Numbered from the stretch's first letter, positions 55,353-64,000 are shown. The stretch: DNA of 64,000 bases from Erythrobacter sp. QSSC1-22B (GCF_001678665.1 NZ_LZRP01000007.1:1-64000), one strand, 5' to 3'. The notes: generated by a model from the letters alone, not told the origin. Program-made: numbers and translations.

Positions 55353-56249
55353 TTACCCGGCGCGCAATTCCTCGGCCAGCAGTTCGAAATCGCTGCGGCG
55401 CGGCGAGTTTTTTCGCCAGATCAGCGAAATCTCGCGCTTGGCGTTGATCTCCTCGAGCGGCCGGGCGACGACCCTGGTTCCTTCCAGAATACCGGCATCG
55501 ATGGCCATCTGGGGTAGCATCGTGACGCCCAGGCCGTTGTCGACCATCTGCACCAGCGTGTGCAGGCTGGTAGCGATCATACTCGCGGAAGCGCGCAAAC
55601 CCGGGCGGTCGCAGGCCGCCAGCGCGTGATCGCGCAGGCAATGGCCATCCTCGAGCAGCAGCAGCCGGCCTTCCTCGAGCATGCTCGTCGGGATCTGGGC
55701 AGGCGGATCGCGCGGATCGTCGTGCGGTAGCGCCACATAGAGCAGATCATCGGCGATATGGGCCTGTTCGACTTCGCCGGTGGCGAAGGGCAGCGCCAGC
55801 AGGACGCAGTCGGCGCGGCCATGCTGGAGCGATTCGACCGCGTCGGCGCTGGTTTCCTCGCGCAGCATCAATTTCAGATCGGGGCGCTCGCGCCGCAGCC
55901 GCGGCAGGATGCGCGGCAGCATGAAGGGCGCGATCGTCGGGATCACGCTCATCCGCAACTGGCCAGCGAGCGGCTTGCCAGCAGCCTTGACGAGATCGGA
56001 CAATTCCTCCGCCTCGCGCAGGATGCGATGCGCCTTCTCGGTCACTTCCTGACCCAGCGAGGTAAAGCGGACGACACGGCGGCTGCGCTCGACCAGAGTC
56101 ACACCGAGCAGCGATTCCAGTTCGCGGATCCCTGCGCTAAGCGTGGATTGCGAGACGAAGCTCGCTTCGGCGGCACGCCCGAAATGCCCATGCTCGTACA
56201 GCGCAACCAGATATTGCAGCTGTTTGATGGTGGGCAGGTAGGTGCTCAT
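55353..56249 (-). CDS. oxyR: Hydrogen peroxide-inducible regulator OxyR
   Basis: A 298-residue LysR-family activator. The N-terminal HTH (about 5-65) reads LPTIKQLQYLVALYEHGHFG. In the effector domain, DGHCLRDHALAAC has Cys204 and Cys213, nine residues apart, matching the peroxide-sensing Cys199/Cys208 pair and its context in E. coli OxyR. It activates peroxide-defence genes when oxidised. Its start overlaps the rnd stop by 4 bp, so the two are co-expressed. Confidence 0.93.
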   Translation of the reverse strand: MSTYLPTIKQLQYLVALYEHGHFGRAAEASFVSQSTLSAGIRELESLLGVTLVERSRRVVRFTSLGQEVTEKAHRILREAEELSDLVKAAGKPLAGQLRMSVIPTIAPFMLPRILPRLRRERPDLKLMLREETSADAVESLQHGRADCVLLALPFATGEVEQAHIADDLLYVALPHDDPRDPPAQIPTSMLEEGRLLLLEDGHCLRDHALAACDRPGLRASASMIATSLHTLVQMVDNGLGVTMLPQMAIDAGILEGTRVVARPLEEINAKREISLIWRKNSPRRSDFELLAEELRAG

Positions 56250-57547
56250 CCGGCCGCCTGCTTCGCGTCGCGATCGTCCTGGCCGTCGTCGTCCTCGTCG
56301 ATGAAGTCGTCGTCTTCGCGCAGATCATCGTCGTCGGACAGATCGTTCTCGTCGGTCAGGGCATTGGCCTCGTCCTGCGCAGATTTGTCCATATGAGTCA
56401 TGTGCAGCTTGCCGCGCTTGACCGCGAAGGCGGTGCGCCCCTCGACCAGCTCGAGCGCGTCCTTGCCGAAGACTTCGTAGCGCCAGCCCTGGAGGATCGG
56501 CAGGTCGCGGACGCCCGCCGCCAGCGCTTCCATTTCCTCGGTGCGGGTGAGCAGGCGCGAGGCGACATCGATCTCGCGGGCGCGAATCTTGAGCAGCAGC
56601 TTGAGCAGGTCGGCGACCAGCGCGCCTTCCTTGCCCAGCGGCGCGCCGCGCTTCATCTTGAGCGGCAGCTCCTCCTTGGGCAGCGGCTCAGCCTGTTCGA
56701 GGACCTTCATCATCCGCTTGCCGATGTCGTTGTCGCGCCAGGCGTTGGAGAGCCCGCGCACCTTGGCGAGATCGGCCTGGGTCTTGGGGGGGTGCCCGGC
56801 GATGTCGGACAGCGTCTCGTCGCGCACGATCCGGCCGCGCGGGATGTTCTTGTGTTGCGCCTCGCTCTCGCGCCAGGCGGCCAACGCCTTCAACCGACCC
56901 AGCACCGCGGGATTGCGACCCTGCTGGCGGATGCGCTTCCAAGACTCGCCCGGCTCGTTGACGTAATTGGCGGGGTCCGAGAGCTTGTCCATCTCGGCAT
57001 CGAGCCAGACGCCGCGCCCGGTCTTGATCAGCTTCTTGAGCATCCGCGGGAAGATGGTGGAAAGATGGGTGACATCGCCGATCGCGTATTCGATCTGGCG
57101 GTCGGACAGCGGGCGGCGGCTCCAGTCGGTGAAGCGCGCGCCTTTGTCGACGGTAAAGCCGAGCCAGCTTTCGACCAGATTGGCATAGCCGATCTGCTCG
57201 GACTGGCTGATCGCCATGCTCGCGATCTGGGTGTCGAAGATGGGGTGCGGGGTCTTCCCGGTAAAATTGTGGACGATCTCGACATCCTGCCCACCCGCGT
57301 GGAAGACCTTGAGCACGTCCTCATTGTCGCACATCAAATCCCACAGCGGCTTGAGATCGATCCCGTCGGCCAGCGGATCGATCGCCGCGGCTTCCTCCTC
57401 ATTGGCGATCTGCACCAGGCACAGCTCGGGCCAATAGGTGTTCTCGCGCATGAATTCGGTGTCGACGGTGACGAAATCGCTTTTCGCCAGACGCTCGCAC
57501 AGTTCGGCGAGCGCGTCGGTGGTGGTAATCAGATCGTGGATTTTCAT
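56246..57547 (-). CDS. rnd: Ribonuclease D with an acidic C-terminal tail
   Basis: A 433-residue 3'-5' exoribonuclease for tRNA maturation. The DEDD-type exonuclease domain has VTVDTEFMRE, VFHAGGQDVEIVHN and QIEYAIGDVTHL. An HRDC-like domain follows at about 215-290, then the second conserved region. The last 40 residues are very acidic (runs of Asp/Glu such as DLSDDDDLREDDD), making it longer than the 375-residue E. coli enzyme. It is co-transcribed with oxyR. Confidence 0.93.
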   Translation of the reverse strand: MKIHDLITTTDALAELCERLAKSDFVTVDTEFMRENTYWPELCLVQIANEEEAAAIDPLADGIDLKPLWDLMCDNEDVLKVFHAGGQDVEIVHNFTGKTPHPIFDTQIASMAISQSEQIGYANLVESWLGFTVDKGARFTDWSRRPLSDRQIEYAIGDVTHLSTIFPRMLKKLIKTGRGVWLDAEMDKLSDPANYVNEPGESWKRIRQQGRNPAVLGRLKALAAWRESEAQHKNIPRGRIVRDETLSDIAGHPPKTQADLAKVRGLSNAWRDNDIGKRMMKVLEQAEPLPKEELPLKMKRGAPLGKEGALVADLLKLLLKIRAREIDVASRLLTRTEEMEALAAGVRDLPILQGWRYEVFGKDALELVEGRTAFAVKRGKLHMTHMDKSAQDEANALTDENDLSDDDDLREDDDFIDEDDDGQDDRDAKQAAG

Positions 57548-57598
57548 CGTTCATTTCTTCTCTGTGGGCGGAGTACCGCCCCCGGCCGACCGCTCGCC

Positions 57599-57627
57599 TT
57601 GACAAAGCTGGGGTCATGCCCTGTTAG
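57599..57627 (+). promoter_or_regulatory. Promoter of aspS
   Basis: TTGACA (57599-57604) and TGTTAG (57622-57627) are 17 bp apart, about 85 bp before the aspS start. The -35 is a consensus match; the -10 is moderate. Confidence 0.6.
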
Positions 57628-57713
57628 CGCGCGCGTTTCCTGCTAAGGAGCGCGCCACGCCCAATCGATGGACGCCCCTAGCGCCTTACAGCCCAAATGT
57701 GAAAGACTTCCAG

Positions 57714-59531
57714 ATGCACGCCTATCGTACCCACACCTGCGCCGCGCTCACCAAGGAGCAGGTCGGCGACACCGTGCGCCTGTCGGGCTGGGTGCACAAG
57801 AAGCGCGATCACGGCGGGGTGCTGTTCGTCGATCTGCGGGATCACTACGGGATGACCCAGATCGTCGCCGACGAAGACAGCGAGGCGCTGGCGCTGCTCG
57901 ACGGGCTCAAGCTGGAATCGGTCGTGACCATCGACGGCACGGTTAAGGCGCGCACCGAGGGAACGGTTAATGCCAACCTGCCGACCGGGGCGATCGAGGT
58001 CTATGCGCGTTCGGCGACGGTGCAGAGCCGCGCCGCCGAACTGCCGCTGCCGGTCGCGGGCGAGCAGGAGTATCCCGAGGATATCCGCCTCAAATACCGC
58101 TTCATCGATCTGCGCCGCGAGCGCGTTCACGCCAACATCATGCTGCGCAACCGGGTCATCACCAGCCTGCGCGGGCGGATGATCGACCAGGGCTTCTCCG
58201 AGTTCCAGACACCGATCCTGGGTGCTTCCAGCCCCGAGGGCGCGCGCGACTATCTGGTCCCCAGCCGCCTGCATCCCGGACGCTTCTACGCGCTCCCGCA
58301 GGCGCCGCAGATGTTCAAGCAGCTGCTGATGGTCTCGGGCTTCGACCGCTACTTCCAGATCGCGCCCTGCTTCCGCGACGAGGATTTGCGCGCCGATCGC
58401 GCGCCCGAATTCTACCAGCTCGATTTCGAGATGAGCTTCGTTACCCAGGAAGATGTCTTCCAGACGATCGAGCCGGTGCTGGCAGGCGTGTTCGAGGAGT
58501 TCTCGGGCGGCAAAAGCGTGACCCCGGCAGGCGAGTTCCCGCGCATTCCCTATGCCGAGGCGCTGCTCAAATACGGTTCGGACAAGCCCGATCTGCGCAA
58601 CCCGCTGACCATTTCCGACGTCACGAATCATTTCCACACCTCGGGCTTCGGGTTGTTCGAGAAGATCGTCGGCGGCGGCGGACGGGTGCGGGTGATCCCT
58701 GCGCCCGACACCCATGAGAAGAGCCGCAAGTTCTTCGACGAGATGAACGACTGGGCGCGCCGCGAAGGCTTTGCCGGCCTGGGCTATGTCACCCGCAAGG
58801 GCGGCGAGTTCGGCGGTCCGATCGCCAAGAACCACGGCCCCGAGAACATGCAGAAGCTCTATGACGAGCTCGGCCTTGGCGAGAACGACGGGCTGTTCTT
58901 CTCCGCCGGCAAGGAAAAGGACGCCGCCAAGCTGGCCGGCGCCGCTCGCACCCGCGTCGCCGAAGAGCTCGGGCTGATCGAGCAGTATTGCTTCAAATTC
59001 TGCTGGATCGTCGATTTCCCGATGTTCGAATATGACGAGGAATTGAAGCGCGTCGATTTCAGCCACAACCCGTTCTCGATGCCGCAGGGCGAGATGGAGG
59101 CGCTGGAGAGCAAAGACCCGCTCGATATCCTCGCTTGGCAATACGACATCGTCTGCAATGGCTACGAATTGAGCTCGGGCGCGATTCGGAACCACAAGCC
59201 CGAGATCATGTATAAGGCGTTCGAAATCGCCGGTTACTCGCAGGCCGAGGTCGATGCCAACTTCTCTGGCATGATCGAGGCATTCAAGCTGGGCGCCCCG
59301 CCGCATGGCGGATCGGCGCCGGGGATCGACCGGATCGTGATGCTGCTCGCCGACGAACCCAATATCCGCGAGGTGATCGCCTTCCCGATGAACCAGCGCG
59401 CGCAGGACCTGATGATGGGGGCCCCCTCGGTGGTCAGCGCGAAACAGCTGCGCGAGCTCAGCATCCGCACCATCGAGCCGCCGCAGGCCGACGAAGCCAA
59501 GAAGGTCCGCACCGACAATATCGGCGCGTGA
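57714..59531 (+). CDS. aspS: Aspartyl-tRNA synthetase
   Basis: A 605-residue class IIb synthetase starting at ATG 57714; GTG 57699 in frame would add five residues. The OB-fold anticodon domain (about 15-105, [20 protein letters not shown]) precedes the class II core: motif 1 near [13 protein letters not shown], motif 2 [15 protein letters not shown] and motif 3 [13 protein letters not shown]. The bacterial-type insert (GAD domain) is present between about 280 and 420. Whether it also acts on tRNA-Asn cannot be told by eye. Confidence 0.97.
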   Translation: MHAYRTHTCAALTKEQVGDTVRLSGWVHKKRDHGGVLFVDLRDHYGMTQIVADEDSEALALLDGLKLESVVTIDGTVKARTEGTVNANLPTGAIEVYARSATVQSRAAELPLPVAGEQEYPEDIRLKYRFIDLRRERVHANIMLRNRVITSLRGRMIDQGFSEFQTPILGASSPEGARDYLVPSRLHPGRFYALPQAPQMFKQLLMVSGFDRYFQIAPCFRDEDLRADRAPEFYQLDFEMSFVTQEDVFQTIEPVLAGVFEEFSGGKSVTPAGEFPRIPYAEALLKYGSDKPDLRNPLTISDVTNHFHTSGFGLFEKIVGGGGRVRVIPAPDTHEKSRKFFDEMNDWARREGFAGLGYVTRKGGEFGGPIAKNHGPENMQKLYDELGLGENDGLFFSAGKEKDAAKLAGAARTRVAEELGLIEQYCFKFCWIVDFPMFEYDEELKRVDFSHNPFSMPQGEMEALESKDPLDILAWQYDIVCNGYELSSGAIRNHKPEIMYKAFEIAGYSQAEVDANFSGMIEAFKLGAPPHGGSAPGIDRIVMLLADEPNIREVIAFPMNQRAQDLMMGAPSVVSAKQLRELSIRTIEPPQADEAKKVRTDNIGA

Positions 59532-59700
59532 ACCGCCGGGGGAAGGTCACGAGCGACAGCCACGCTGGTAACACAGCACGATCTCGAGGCGGCCGCTACG
59601 GCAGCCGGGTTCGGATGGGCCAAGCCAGCCTCTTGCGCTCCCCCGCCGCGTTCATTAGGGCGACAGACAATTCGGTAACCCCAACCCAAGAGGGAATATT

Positions 59701-59937
59701 ATGAGCGATACTGCCGACCGCGTGCAGAAGATTGTTGTCGAGCATCTCGGTGTCGAGGCCGACAAGGTCACCCAGGAAGCCAGCTTCATCGACGATCTGG
59801 GTGCAGACAGTCTCGACATCGTCGAGCTGGTCATGGCGTTCGAAGAAGAGTTCGGTGTGGAAATCCCCGACGACGCGGCCGAGAAGATCGCCACCGTCGG
59901 CGACGCCACCAAGTATATCGAAGAGCACAAGGGCTGA
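59701..59937 (+). CDS. acpP: Acyl carrier protein
   Basis: A 78-residue [25 protein letters not shown] carries the Ser that receives the 4'-phosphopantetheine arm, in the context GADSLD. The protein is acidic, as expected. It is followed by fabF, the usual partner order, with a hairpin between them. The 169 bp between aspS and acpP must hold its promoter; I see no gene there. Confidence 0.97.
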   Translation: MSDTADRVQKIVVEHLGVEADKVTQEASFIDDLGADSLDIVELVMAFEEEFGVEIPDDAAEKIATVGDATKYIEEHKG

Positions 59938-59983
59938 TCGGGCCCATCTGCTCAACCCGCCGCGACTGAGCGAGCGGGACCGG

Positions 59984-60024
59984 ACAGGCCCGACCCGGTA
60001 GCGGGCCGGGCCTGTTGCATTTTT
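59984..60024 (+). terminator. Hairpin with T-tract between acpP and fabF
   Basis: ACAGGCCCG (59984-59992) pairs with CGGGCCTGT (60007-60015), and an inner CCCG/CGGG stem is possible. TTGCATTTTT follows. It resembles an intrinsic terminator or attenuator that would lower fabF relative to the highly expressed acpP. It ends 11 bp before the fabF ATG. Confidence 0.65.
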
Positions 60025-60035
60025 CGGAGACACAC

Positions 60036-61295
60036 ATGCGTCGAGTGGTCGTAACAGGGCTTGGTCTGGTCACTCCCTTGGGGAGCGATGTCGAGACGGT
60101 CTGGAAGAACATTCTGGCGGGTGAGAGCGGCGCTGGCCCGATTACCCATTTCGATGCATCGGGCTACAAGTGCCAGATCGCCTGCGAGGTGAAGCCAAAA
60201 GACCACGCCTGGGGCTTCGATCCCGACCGCCGCGTCGATCCCAAGATCCAGCGCCAGGTCGATCCCTTCATCATTTTCGGCATCGACGCCGCAGGCCAGG
60301 CGCTCGAAGACGCCGGTCTCACCGACATGTCGGAAGAAGAGAAACTGCGCACCGGCTGTTCGATCGGCTCGGGGATCGGCGGTCTGCCGGGCATCGAGAA
60401 GGAATCGATCAATCTGCACGAGCGCGGGCCCGGCCGGGTCAGCCCGCATTTCGTCCACGGTCGGCTGATCAATCTGATCACCGGGCAGGTGCAGATCAAA
60501 TACGGCTTCATGGGCCCCAACCATTCGGTCGTCACCGCCTGCTCCACCGGCGCACATTCGATCGGCGATGCGGCGCGGATGATCCGCGACGACGATGCCG
60601 ATGTGATGCTGGCGGGCGGGGCGGAAGGCACGATCAACCCGCTTGGTATCGCCGGTTTTGCACAGGCGCGCGCTCTCAACATGAGCATGAACGACCGCCC
60701 CACCGAAGCCAGCCGCCCCTATGACCGCGACCGCGACGGTTTCGTCATGGGCGAGGGCGCTGGCGTGGTCGTGCTCGAGGAATACGAGCGCGCCAAGGCG
60801 CGCGGCGCCAAGATCTATGGCGAAGTGACCGGCTATGGCCTCTCGGGCGATGCCTATCACGTCACCGCGCCGCACCCGGAAGGCAAGGGCGCCGAGCTGG
60901 CGATGCGGATGGCGCTGAAGAAGGCCGGGCTCGACACCAGCGATATCGACTACATTAACGCGCATGGCACCTCGACGATGGCCGACACCATCGAACTGGC
61001 CGCCGCGATGCGCGTCTTCGGCAAGGATCTTGGCGGCGCCTCGATGTCGAGCACCAAATCGGCGATTGGGCACCTGCTCGGCGGCGCGGGTGCGGTCGAG
61101 GCGATCTTCTGCCTGTTGGCGATTCGCGACCAGATCGTCCCCCCCACGCTCAACCTCCACAATCCGGATGAGGGCACCGAGGGTGTCGATCTGGTGCCGC
61201 TGGTGGCGAAGCAGCGCGAAGTCCGCGCGGTGCTCAACAACAGCTTCGGTTTCGGTGGCACCAATGCCAGCCTGATCATGCAAAAGGTCGACTGA
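60036..61295 (+). CDS. fabF: 3-oxoacyl-ACP synthase II
   Basis: A 419-residue KAS II from ATG 60036, with CGGAGA upstream. The catalytic Cys is in VTACSTGAHSIG, and the two His are in NAHGTSTM and KSAIGHLLGGAGAVE. It starts RRVVVTGLGLVTPLG, as usual. It elongates acyl-ACP with malonyl-ACP, with a role in temperature control of unsaturated fatty acids in E. coli. It lies behind acpP and the hairpin, and is followed closely by mltG. Confidence 0.96.
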   Translation: MRRVVVTGLGLVTPLGSDVETVWKNILAGESGAGPITHFDASGYKCQIACEVKPKDHAWGFDPDRRVDPKIQRQVDPFIIFGIDAAGQALEDAGLTDMSEEEKLRTGCSIGSGIGGLPGIEKESINLHERGPGRVSPHFVHGRLINLITGQVQIKYGFMGPNHSVVTACSTGAHSIGDAARMIRDDDADVMLAGGAEGTINPLGIAGFAQARALNMSMNDRPTEASRPYDRDRDGFVMGEGAGVVVLEEYERAKARGAKIYGEVTGYGLSGDAYHVTAPHPEGKGAELAMRMALKKAGLDTSDIDYINAHGTSTMADTIELAAAMRVFGKDLGGASMSSTKSAIGHLLGGAGAVEAIFCLLAIRDQIVPPTLNLHNPDEGTEGVDLVPLVAKQREVRAVLNNSFGFGGTNASLIMQKVD

Positions 61296-61296
61296 C

Positions 61297-62268
61297 ATGA
61301 AACGCATCGGCTGCATCGCCGCGGCCGGGCTCGCTCTCCTGGTCGCGCTCGCCGCGATCTGGTTTGCGAGCGGCTGGTATTCCAGCGCCGAGCTCGAAGA
61401 GGACTCGGCTTTCATCGTTCCCTCGGGCGCGACGCTGACCTCGGTGGCGTACAAGCTGGAGGAAGACGGCGTCATCGCCGCGGCCGATTCCTTCCTGCTG
61501 CGCGCAAAGATCCTGGGCTCCTCCGATCCCGTGCAGGCGGGCGAGTTCCTGCTTCCCGCCGGTGCCAGCCAGGCTAAGTTGCTCGACACGCTTCAGCACT
61601 CGCAGCCGATCCGGCGGATGATCACGATCCCCGAAGGCACGCCCTCGATCATCGTCCATGAAAGGCTGATGGCGGAACCGCTGCTGCAGGGTGAAATCCC
61701 GGTCCCGGTCGAAGGCTCGGTGCTGCCCGACAGCTATGATTTCGAACGCGGCGAGGAACGGGCGGCGGTACTGGCGCGGATGCAGGCGGCGATGCAGAAT
61801 TATCTCGCCGAAGCCTGGCCGCGCCGCAAACCCGATATCGCGGTGGACAATATCCGCGACGCGGTGATCCTCGCCTCGATCGTCGAGAAGGAAACTGGGG
61901 TCGCCCGCGAGCGGCGCATGGTCGCGGGGCTCTATTCCAACCGGATCAAGGACGGGATGATGCTCCAGGCCGATCCGACGATCATCTATCCGATCACGCG
62001 CGGCAAGCCGCTCGGTCGGCGCATCCGCCAGTCGGAGATTGCGGATGTGAACGACTACAACACCTATTCGATGACCGGTCTGCCCAAGGGCCCGATCACC
62101 AATCCGGGGCGCGAGGCGATTGCCGCGGTGCTCGACCCCGAGGCCACCGATGCCCGCTACATGGTAGCGGACGGGACCGGTGGACATGCCTTTGGCGAGA
62201 CGCTGGCCGAGCACAATCGCAACGTCCAGAAATGGTTCGCACTGCGGCGCGAACGCGGCGAGATGTAG
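61297..62268 (+). CDS. mltG: Endolytic murein transglycosylase MltG
   Basis: A 323-residue YceG-family protein with one N-terminal membrane anchor (about 5-25) and a LysM-like subdomain (GATLTSVAYKLEEDGVI). The catalytic Glu is in ILASIVEKETGVARER, with GMMLQADPTIIYPI downstream. It cuts nascent glycan strands and terminates peptidoglycan elongation. It starts one base after the fabF stop, in the standard acpP-fabF-mltG order. Confidence 0.95.
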   Translation: MKRIGCIAAAGLALLVALAAIWFASGWYSSAELEEDSAFIVPSGATLTSVAYKLEEDGVIAAADSFLLRAKILGSSDPVQAGEFLLPAGASQAKLLDTLQHSQPIRRMITIPEGTPSIIVHERLMAEPLLQGEIPVPVEGSVLPDSYDFERGEERAAVLARMQAAMQNYLAEAWPRRKPDIAVDNIRDAVILASIVEKETGVARERRMVAGLYSNRIKDGMMLQADPTIIYPITRGKPLGRRIRQSEIADVNDYNTYSMTGLPKGPITNPGREAIAAVLDPEATDARYMVADGTGGHAFGETLAEHNRNVQKWFALRRERGEM

Positions 62269-62276
62269 CGTCGGCG

Positions 62277-62786
62277 GTGTCGGACGGGGCGCTTATCCTG
62301 ACGGCCGAACTGCCGCCCGAGCTGCATCGCTGGGCCACCGATCTGCGGACCGCGCATTTCCCGCCCGAGCGCAATCATCTCGAGGCGCACGTCACGCTGT
62401 TCCACGCGATCCCGCCGCAATGCGAGGAAGAATTGCGTCGCCTGCTGGCGCGCGAAGTGGGCAGCATCGCACCGATCCGTGCGCGTCTCGAAGGTCTGAT
62501 GCCGCTGGGCAGCGGCACCGCGCTCCGGCTGGCGAGCCCCGGCATCCTCGATCTGCGCGACGCCATCGCCGAGCATCTCCACGGTCTGCTTACGGCGCAG
62601 GACCAGCACCGGCCGCGGTTGCATGTCACGATCCAGAACAAGGTTGCACCCAAGGAAGCCAAGGCGTTGCGGGCCTTGCTCGCCGGAACGTTCGAGCCGC
62701 GCGATTTCGAGTTTCCGGGGCTGGCGCTGCATCGTTATCTTGGCGGCCCGTGGGAGTTCGTGCGGCGCTTCGCCTTTCGCGGTTGA
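62277..62786 (+). CDS. 2'-5' RNA ligase family protein (2H phosphoesterase)
   Basis: About 169 residues from GTG 62277, eight bases after mltG. Two HxT-type motifs mark the 2H superfamily: EAHVTLFHAIP at about residue 39 and RLHVTIQNKV at about residue 120. ThpR-like members act on 2',5' or cyclic phosphodiester RNA ends; the substrate here is unknown. Translation is probably coupled to mltG. Confidence 0.82.
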   Translation: MSDGALILTAELPPELHRWATDLRTAHFPPERNHLEAHVTLFHAIPPQCEEELRRLLAREVGSIAPIRARLEGLMPLGSGTALRLASPGILDLRDAIAEHLHGLLTAQDQHRPRLHVTIQNKVAPKEAKALRALLAGTFEPRDFEFPGLALHRYLGGPWEFVRRFAFRG

Positions 62787-62878
62787 CCGCATTGCGACCC
62801 GGCCCTAAATGCGCCGCCTGTTCCCGCGCAAACGGGAAGCTGTCGTGAGCCATTCTGGCCGCCGTGCAGTGCCCTTGG

Positions 62879-62955
62879 GGCGGAGTAGCTCAGCTGGTTA
62901 GAGCAGCGGAATCATAATCCGCGTGTCGGGGGTTCGAGTCCCTCCTCCGCTACCA
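62879..62955 (+). tRNA. tRNA-Met (CAT), elongator type
   Basis: A complete cloverleaf: acceptor GGCGGAG pairs with CTCCGCT (one G-T), the D arm is AGCTCAGCTGGTTAGAGC, the anticodon stem-loop GCGGAATCATAATCCGC has anticodon CAT, the T arm is GGGGGTTCGAGTCCCTC, and ACCA ends it. The 5' pairing and the D loop fit an elongator Met tRNA; a CAT-reading Ile tRNA is the alternative. Its 3' 36 bp recur at 63368-63403. Confidence 0.93.
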
Positions 62956-62956
62956 C
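62921..62956 (+). repeat. tRNA-Met 3' end, left copy of a 36-bp direct repeat
   Basis: The bases from GCGTGTCGGGGG to CTCCGCTACCAC are identical to 63368-63403. The repeat covers the variable loop, T arm and acceptor strand of the tRNA plus one base. This is the usual form of an attachment site in a tRNA gene. Confidence 0.9.
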
Positions 62957-62976
62957 TTTTCCACCGATAAGACGGA

Positions 62977-63330
62977 CTAGGGCGCCAGTAGGCGTTGCAG
63001 CTTCGGGCGATGGCGCAGAAATATCCTGTATGCGCGCTCCAGGAACCACAGGACTGCGGGGATGCGCGCCAAGAGGCCGATCGGCCTAAGGATGGGAATA
63101 ACGCGCCACATCGCAGCAAAGGCTGCAGCTCCCGACAGGACCTTGCCGTCCTCCTGGGCATGAAACCGGGCAAGAAGCTCACCGCGATCAATTGGGCAAT
63201 CGATTGGGGCATCATGGGCAATATCAACAAATTCGATAGCGTTTCGCTGATCGAGACGTCGCATGACCGCGATCTCTTTGCGGCATAGAGGGCATGCGCC
63301 ATCGAACCAGACTGTGACTGCCGTGTGCAT
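62977..63330 (-). CDS. DUF393 thiol-disulfide oxidoreductase-like protein (DCC family)
   Basis: A 117-residue protein with DGACPLCRKEIAVM near the N-terminus, the DxxCxxC signature of the DUF393/DCC family, which has a thioredoxin-like fold. The rest (PIGLLARIPAVLWFLERAYRIFLRHRPKLQRLL) is typical of the family. A redox role is likely but unproven. It is the only gene between the two 36-bp tRNA-Met repeats. Confidence 0.88.
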   Translation of the reverse strand: MHTAVTVWFDGACPLCRKEIAVMRRLDQRNAIEFVDIAHDAPIDCPIDRGELLARFHAQEDGKVLSGAAAFAAMWRVIPILRPIGLLARIPAVLWFLERAYRIFLRHRPKLQRLLAP

Positions 63331-63367
63331 CTGTGGAATATGGTAAGATGTAGCCTGATTTAAAGTT

Positions 63368-63403
63368 GCGTGTCGGGGGTTCGAGTCCCTCCTCCGCTAC
63401 CAC
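63368..63403 (+). repeat. tRNA-Met 3' end, right copy of the 36-bp direct repeat
   Basis: This is an exact duplicate of 62921-62956, 447 bp downstream and in the same orientation. There is no 5' half of a tRNA in front of it, so it is not a second tRNA gene. It is likely an attachment site left by integration. Confidence 0.9.
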
Positions 63404-63485
63404 CTTTCGCCAAATCGCCAGCCTCCCCCACAGTGGGCAAGATCGGGGTTTGACCTGTGGGCGTCAGGCCCTATTGCCGCGCGCC

Positions 63486-64000
63486 ATGGGCCGAACCGCT
63501 CCGCTTTTGTCGCCGCCGTCTCTCGCAGAGCTGCTTGCCGCCGGGCCGGTGGCGCTGTTTCTTGATTTCGACGGGACGCTGGTGGCGATTGCGCCGCGTC
63601 CCGATGCGATCCATGTGCCCGAGGGCCTTGGTCGCAGGATCGAGCGTCTCGCCGATCGTCTGGCAGGGCGGCTCGCGCTCGTCAGCGGGCGCGCGCTCGA
63701 CGATCTGGGATCGCATCTCGGTGCAGTCTGTGTGGCGCGCGCAGGCTCGCACGGAGCGGACCGGCGCTGGTCCGATGACTCCGTGCTGGGCGGCGCACCG
63801 CGCGGCCTCGAGGGTGGGACCATCGCTGAGGTCGAGACCTACGCCCGGTCTCACGGCTTGAACTTCGAAACCAAGACGCATGGCTGCGCGCTGCATTATC
63901 GCACACGGCCCGAAGCCGGCCAGTATGCCGAGTCTTTCATGCGCGCCGTCGCCAGCCGCGAGGGGCTGGCGGTCAAGGCCGGCAAATGCGTCGTCGAGCT
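63486..64000 (+). CDS. otsB: Trehalose-6-phosphate phosphatase (cut by window end)
   Basis: The first 171 codons from ATG 63486 run off the window. LFLDFDGTLVAIAPRPDAI holds the HAD nucleophile motif DxDGT, and LALVSGRALDDLGS and ARAGSHGADRR are typical of OtsB. It removes phosphate from trehalose 6-phosphate to give the protectant trehalose. The partner otsA would be expected downstream, outside the window. Confidence 0.9.
   Translation, partial: MGRTAPLLSPPSLAELLAAGPVALFLDFDGTLVAIAPRPDAIHVPEGLGRRIERLADRLAGRLALVSGRALDDLGSHLGAVCVARAGSHGADRRWSDDSVLGGAPRGLEGGTIAEVETYARSHGLNFETKTHGCALHYRTRPEAGQYAESFMRAVASREGLAVKAGKCVVE

Noticed and set aside
63368-63403. A second tRNA gene
   Set aside because: Only the 3' 36 bp are present; there is no acceptor 5' strand, D arm or anticodon arm.
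1-64000. CRISPR arrays, rRNA genes or a prophage
   Set aside because: No regularly spaced repeats, no rRNA sequence and no phage structural or integrase genes were seen anywhere in the window.

Overview
The window is about 64 kb of high-GC chromosomal DNA from an alphaproteobacterium, most likely a sphingomonad of the Erythrobacter/Qipengyuania/Altererythrobacter type. The evidence is the core gene order rpsB-tsf-pyrH-frr-uppS-cdsA-dxr-rseP-bamA-skp-fabZ, a direct-repeat LexA box of the alphaproteobacterial form (GTTC-N7-GTTC), frequent GTG and TTG starts, and skp followed directly by fabZ with no lpxD/lpxA/lpxB in the usual place. This placement is inference from gene content.

Region 1 (1-7.5 kb) is a signalling cluster: the end of a receiver protein, a blue-light BLUF protein next to a GAF-PAS-GGDEF-EAL protein, a broken alpha/beta hydrolase, and a tightly overlapping four-gene set of two histidine kinases and two single-domain response regulators.

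Region 2 (7.5-14.5 kb) is accessory and decaying. It has a complete IS5-family element with TTA target duplications, a sensor-kinase remnant, an excisionase-like HTH gene, an SOS-associated peptidase (SRAP) gene split by a complete 1826-bp insertion sequence with CATGAC duplications, a LexA box with a frameshifted small gene behind it, a nucleotidyltransferase-HEPN protein, and a dipeptidase remnant.

Region 3 (14.5-20.4 kb) holds an Lrp-type regulator divergent from an amino-acid dehydrogenase and ACT-like gene, then a cobalamin riboswitch in front of a TonB receptor, an unrecognised membrane protein and a BtuF-like binding protein. No ABC permease or ATPase follows.

Region 4 (20.8-36.8 kb) is housekeeping: a KAS III-like gene with psd and pssA; rpsB-tsf; pyrH, frr, uppS, cdsA, dxr, rseP, bamA, an OmpH/Skp-like chaperone with an EF-hand-like loop, fabZ; rpmE; and a 2OG-Fe(II) oxygenase.

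Region 5 (37-45.4 kb) has tRNA-His, a second amino-acid dehydrogenase paralogue, the cytochrome c maturation operon (ccmC-D-E-F-G-H and a TPR protein), and kup.

Region 6 (45.4-64 kb) has the minus-strand dapF-mtaB-ftsY-yciB operon, a membrane GGDEF-EAL protein, an EVE-domain protein, a TPP enzyme, an LplT-like MFS transporter, pgsA, oxyR-rnd, aspS, acpP-fabF-mltG with a 2H phosphoesterase, tRNA-Met, a DUF393 gene enclosed by a 36-bp duplication of the tRNA-Met 3' end, and the start of a trehalose-phosphatase gene.

The most informative sequence-level observations are the exactly reconstructable IS insertion in the SOS-regulated SRAP gene, the miniature tRNA-bounded unit carrying one DUF393 gene, and the riboswitch-controlled B12 set with an unidentified membrane protein.
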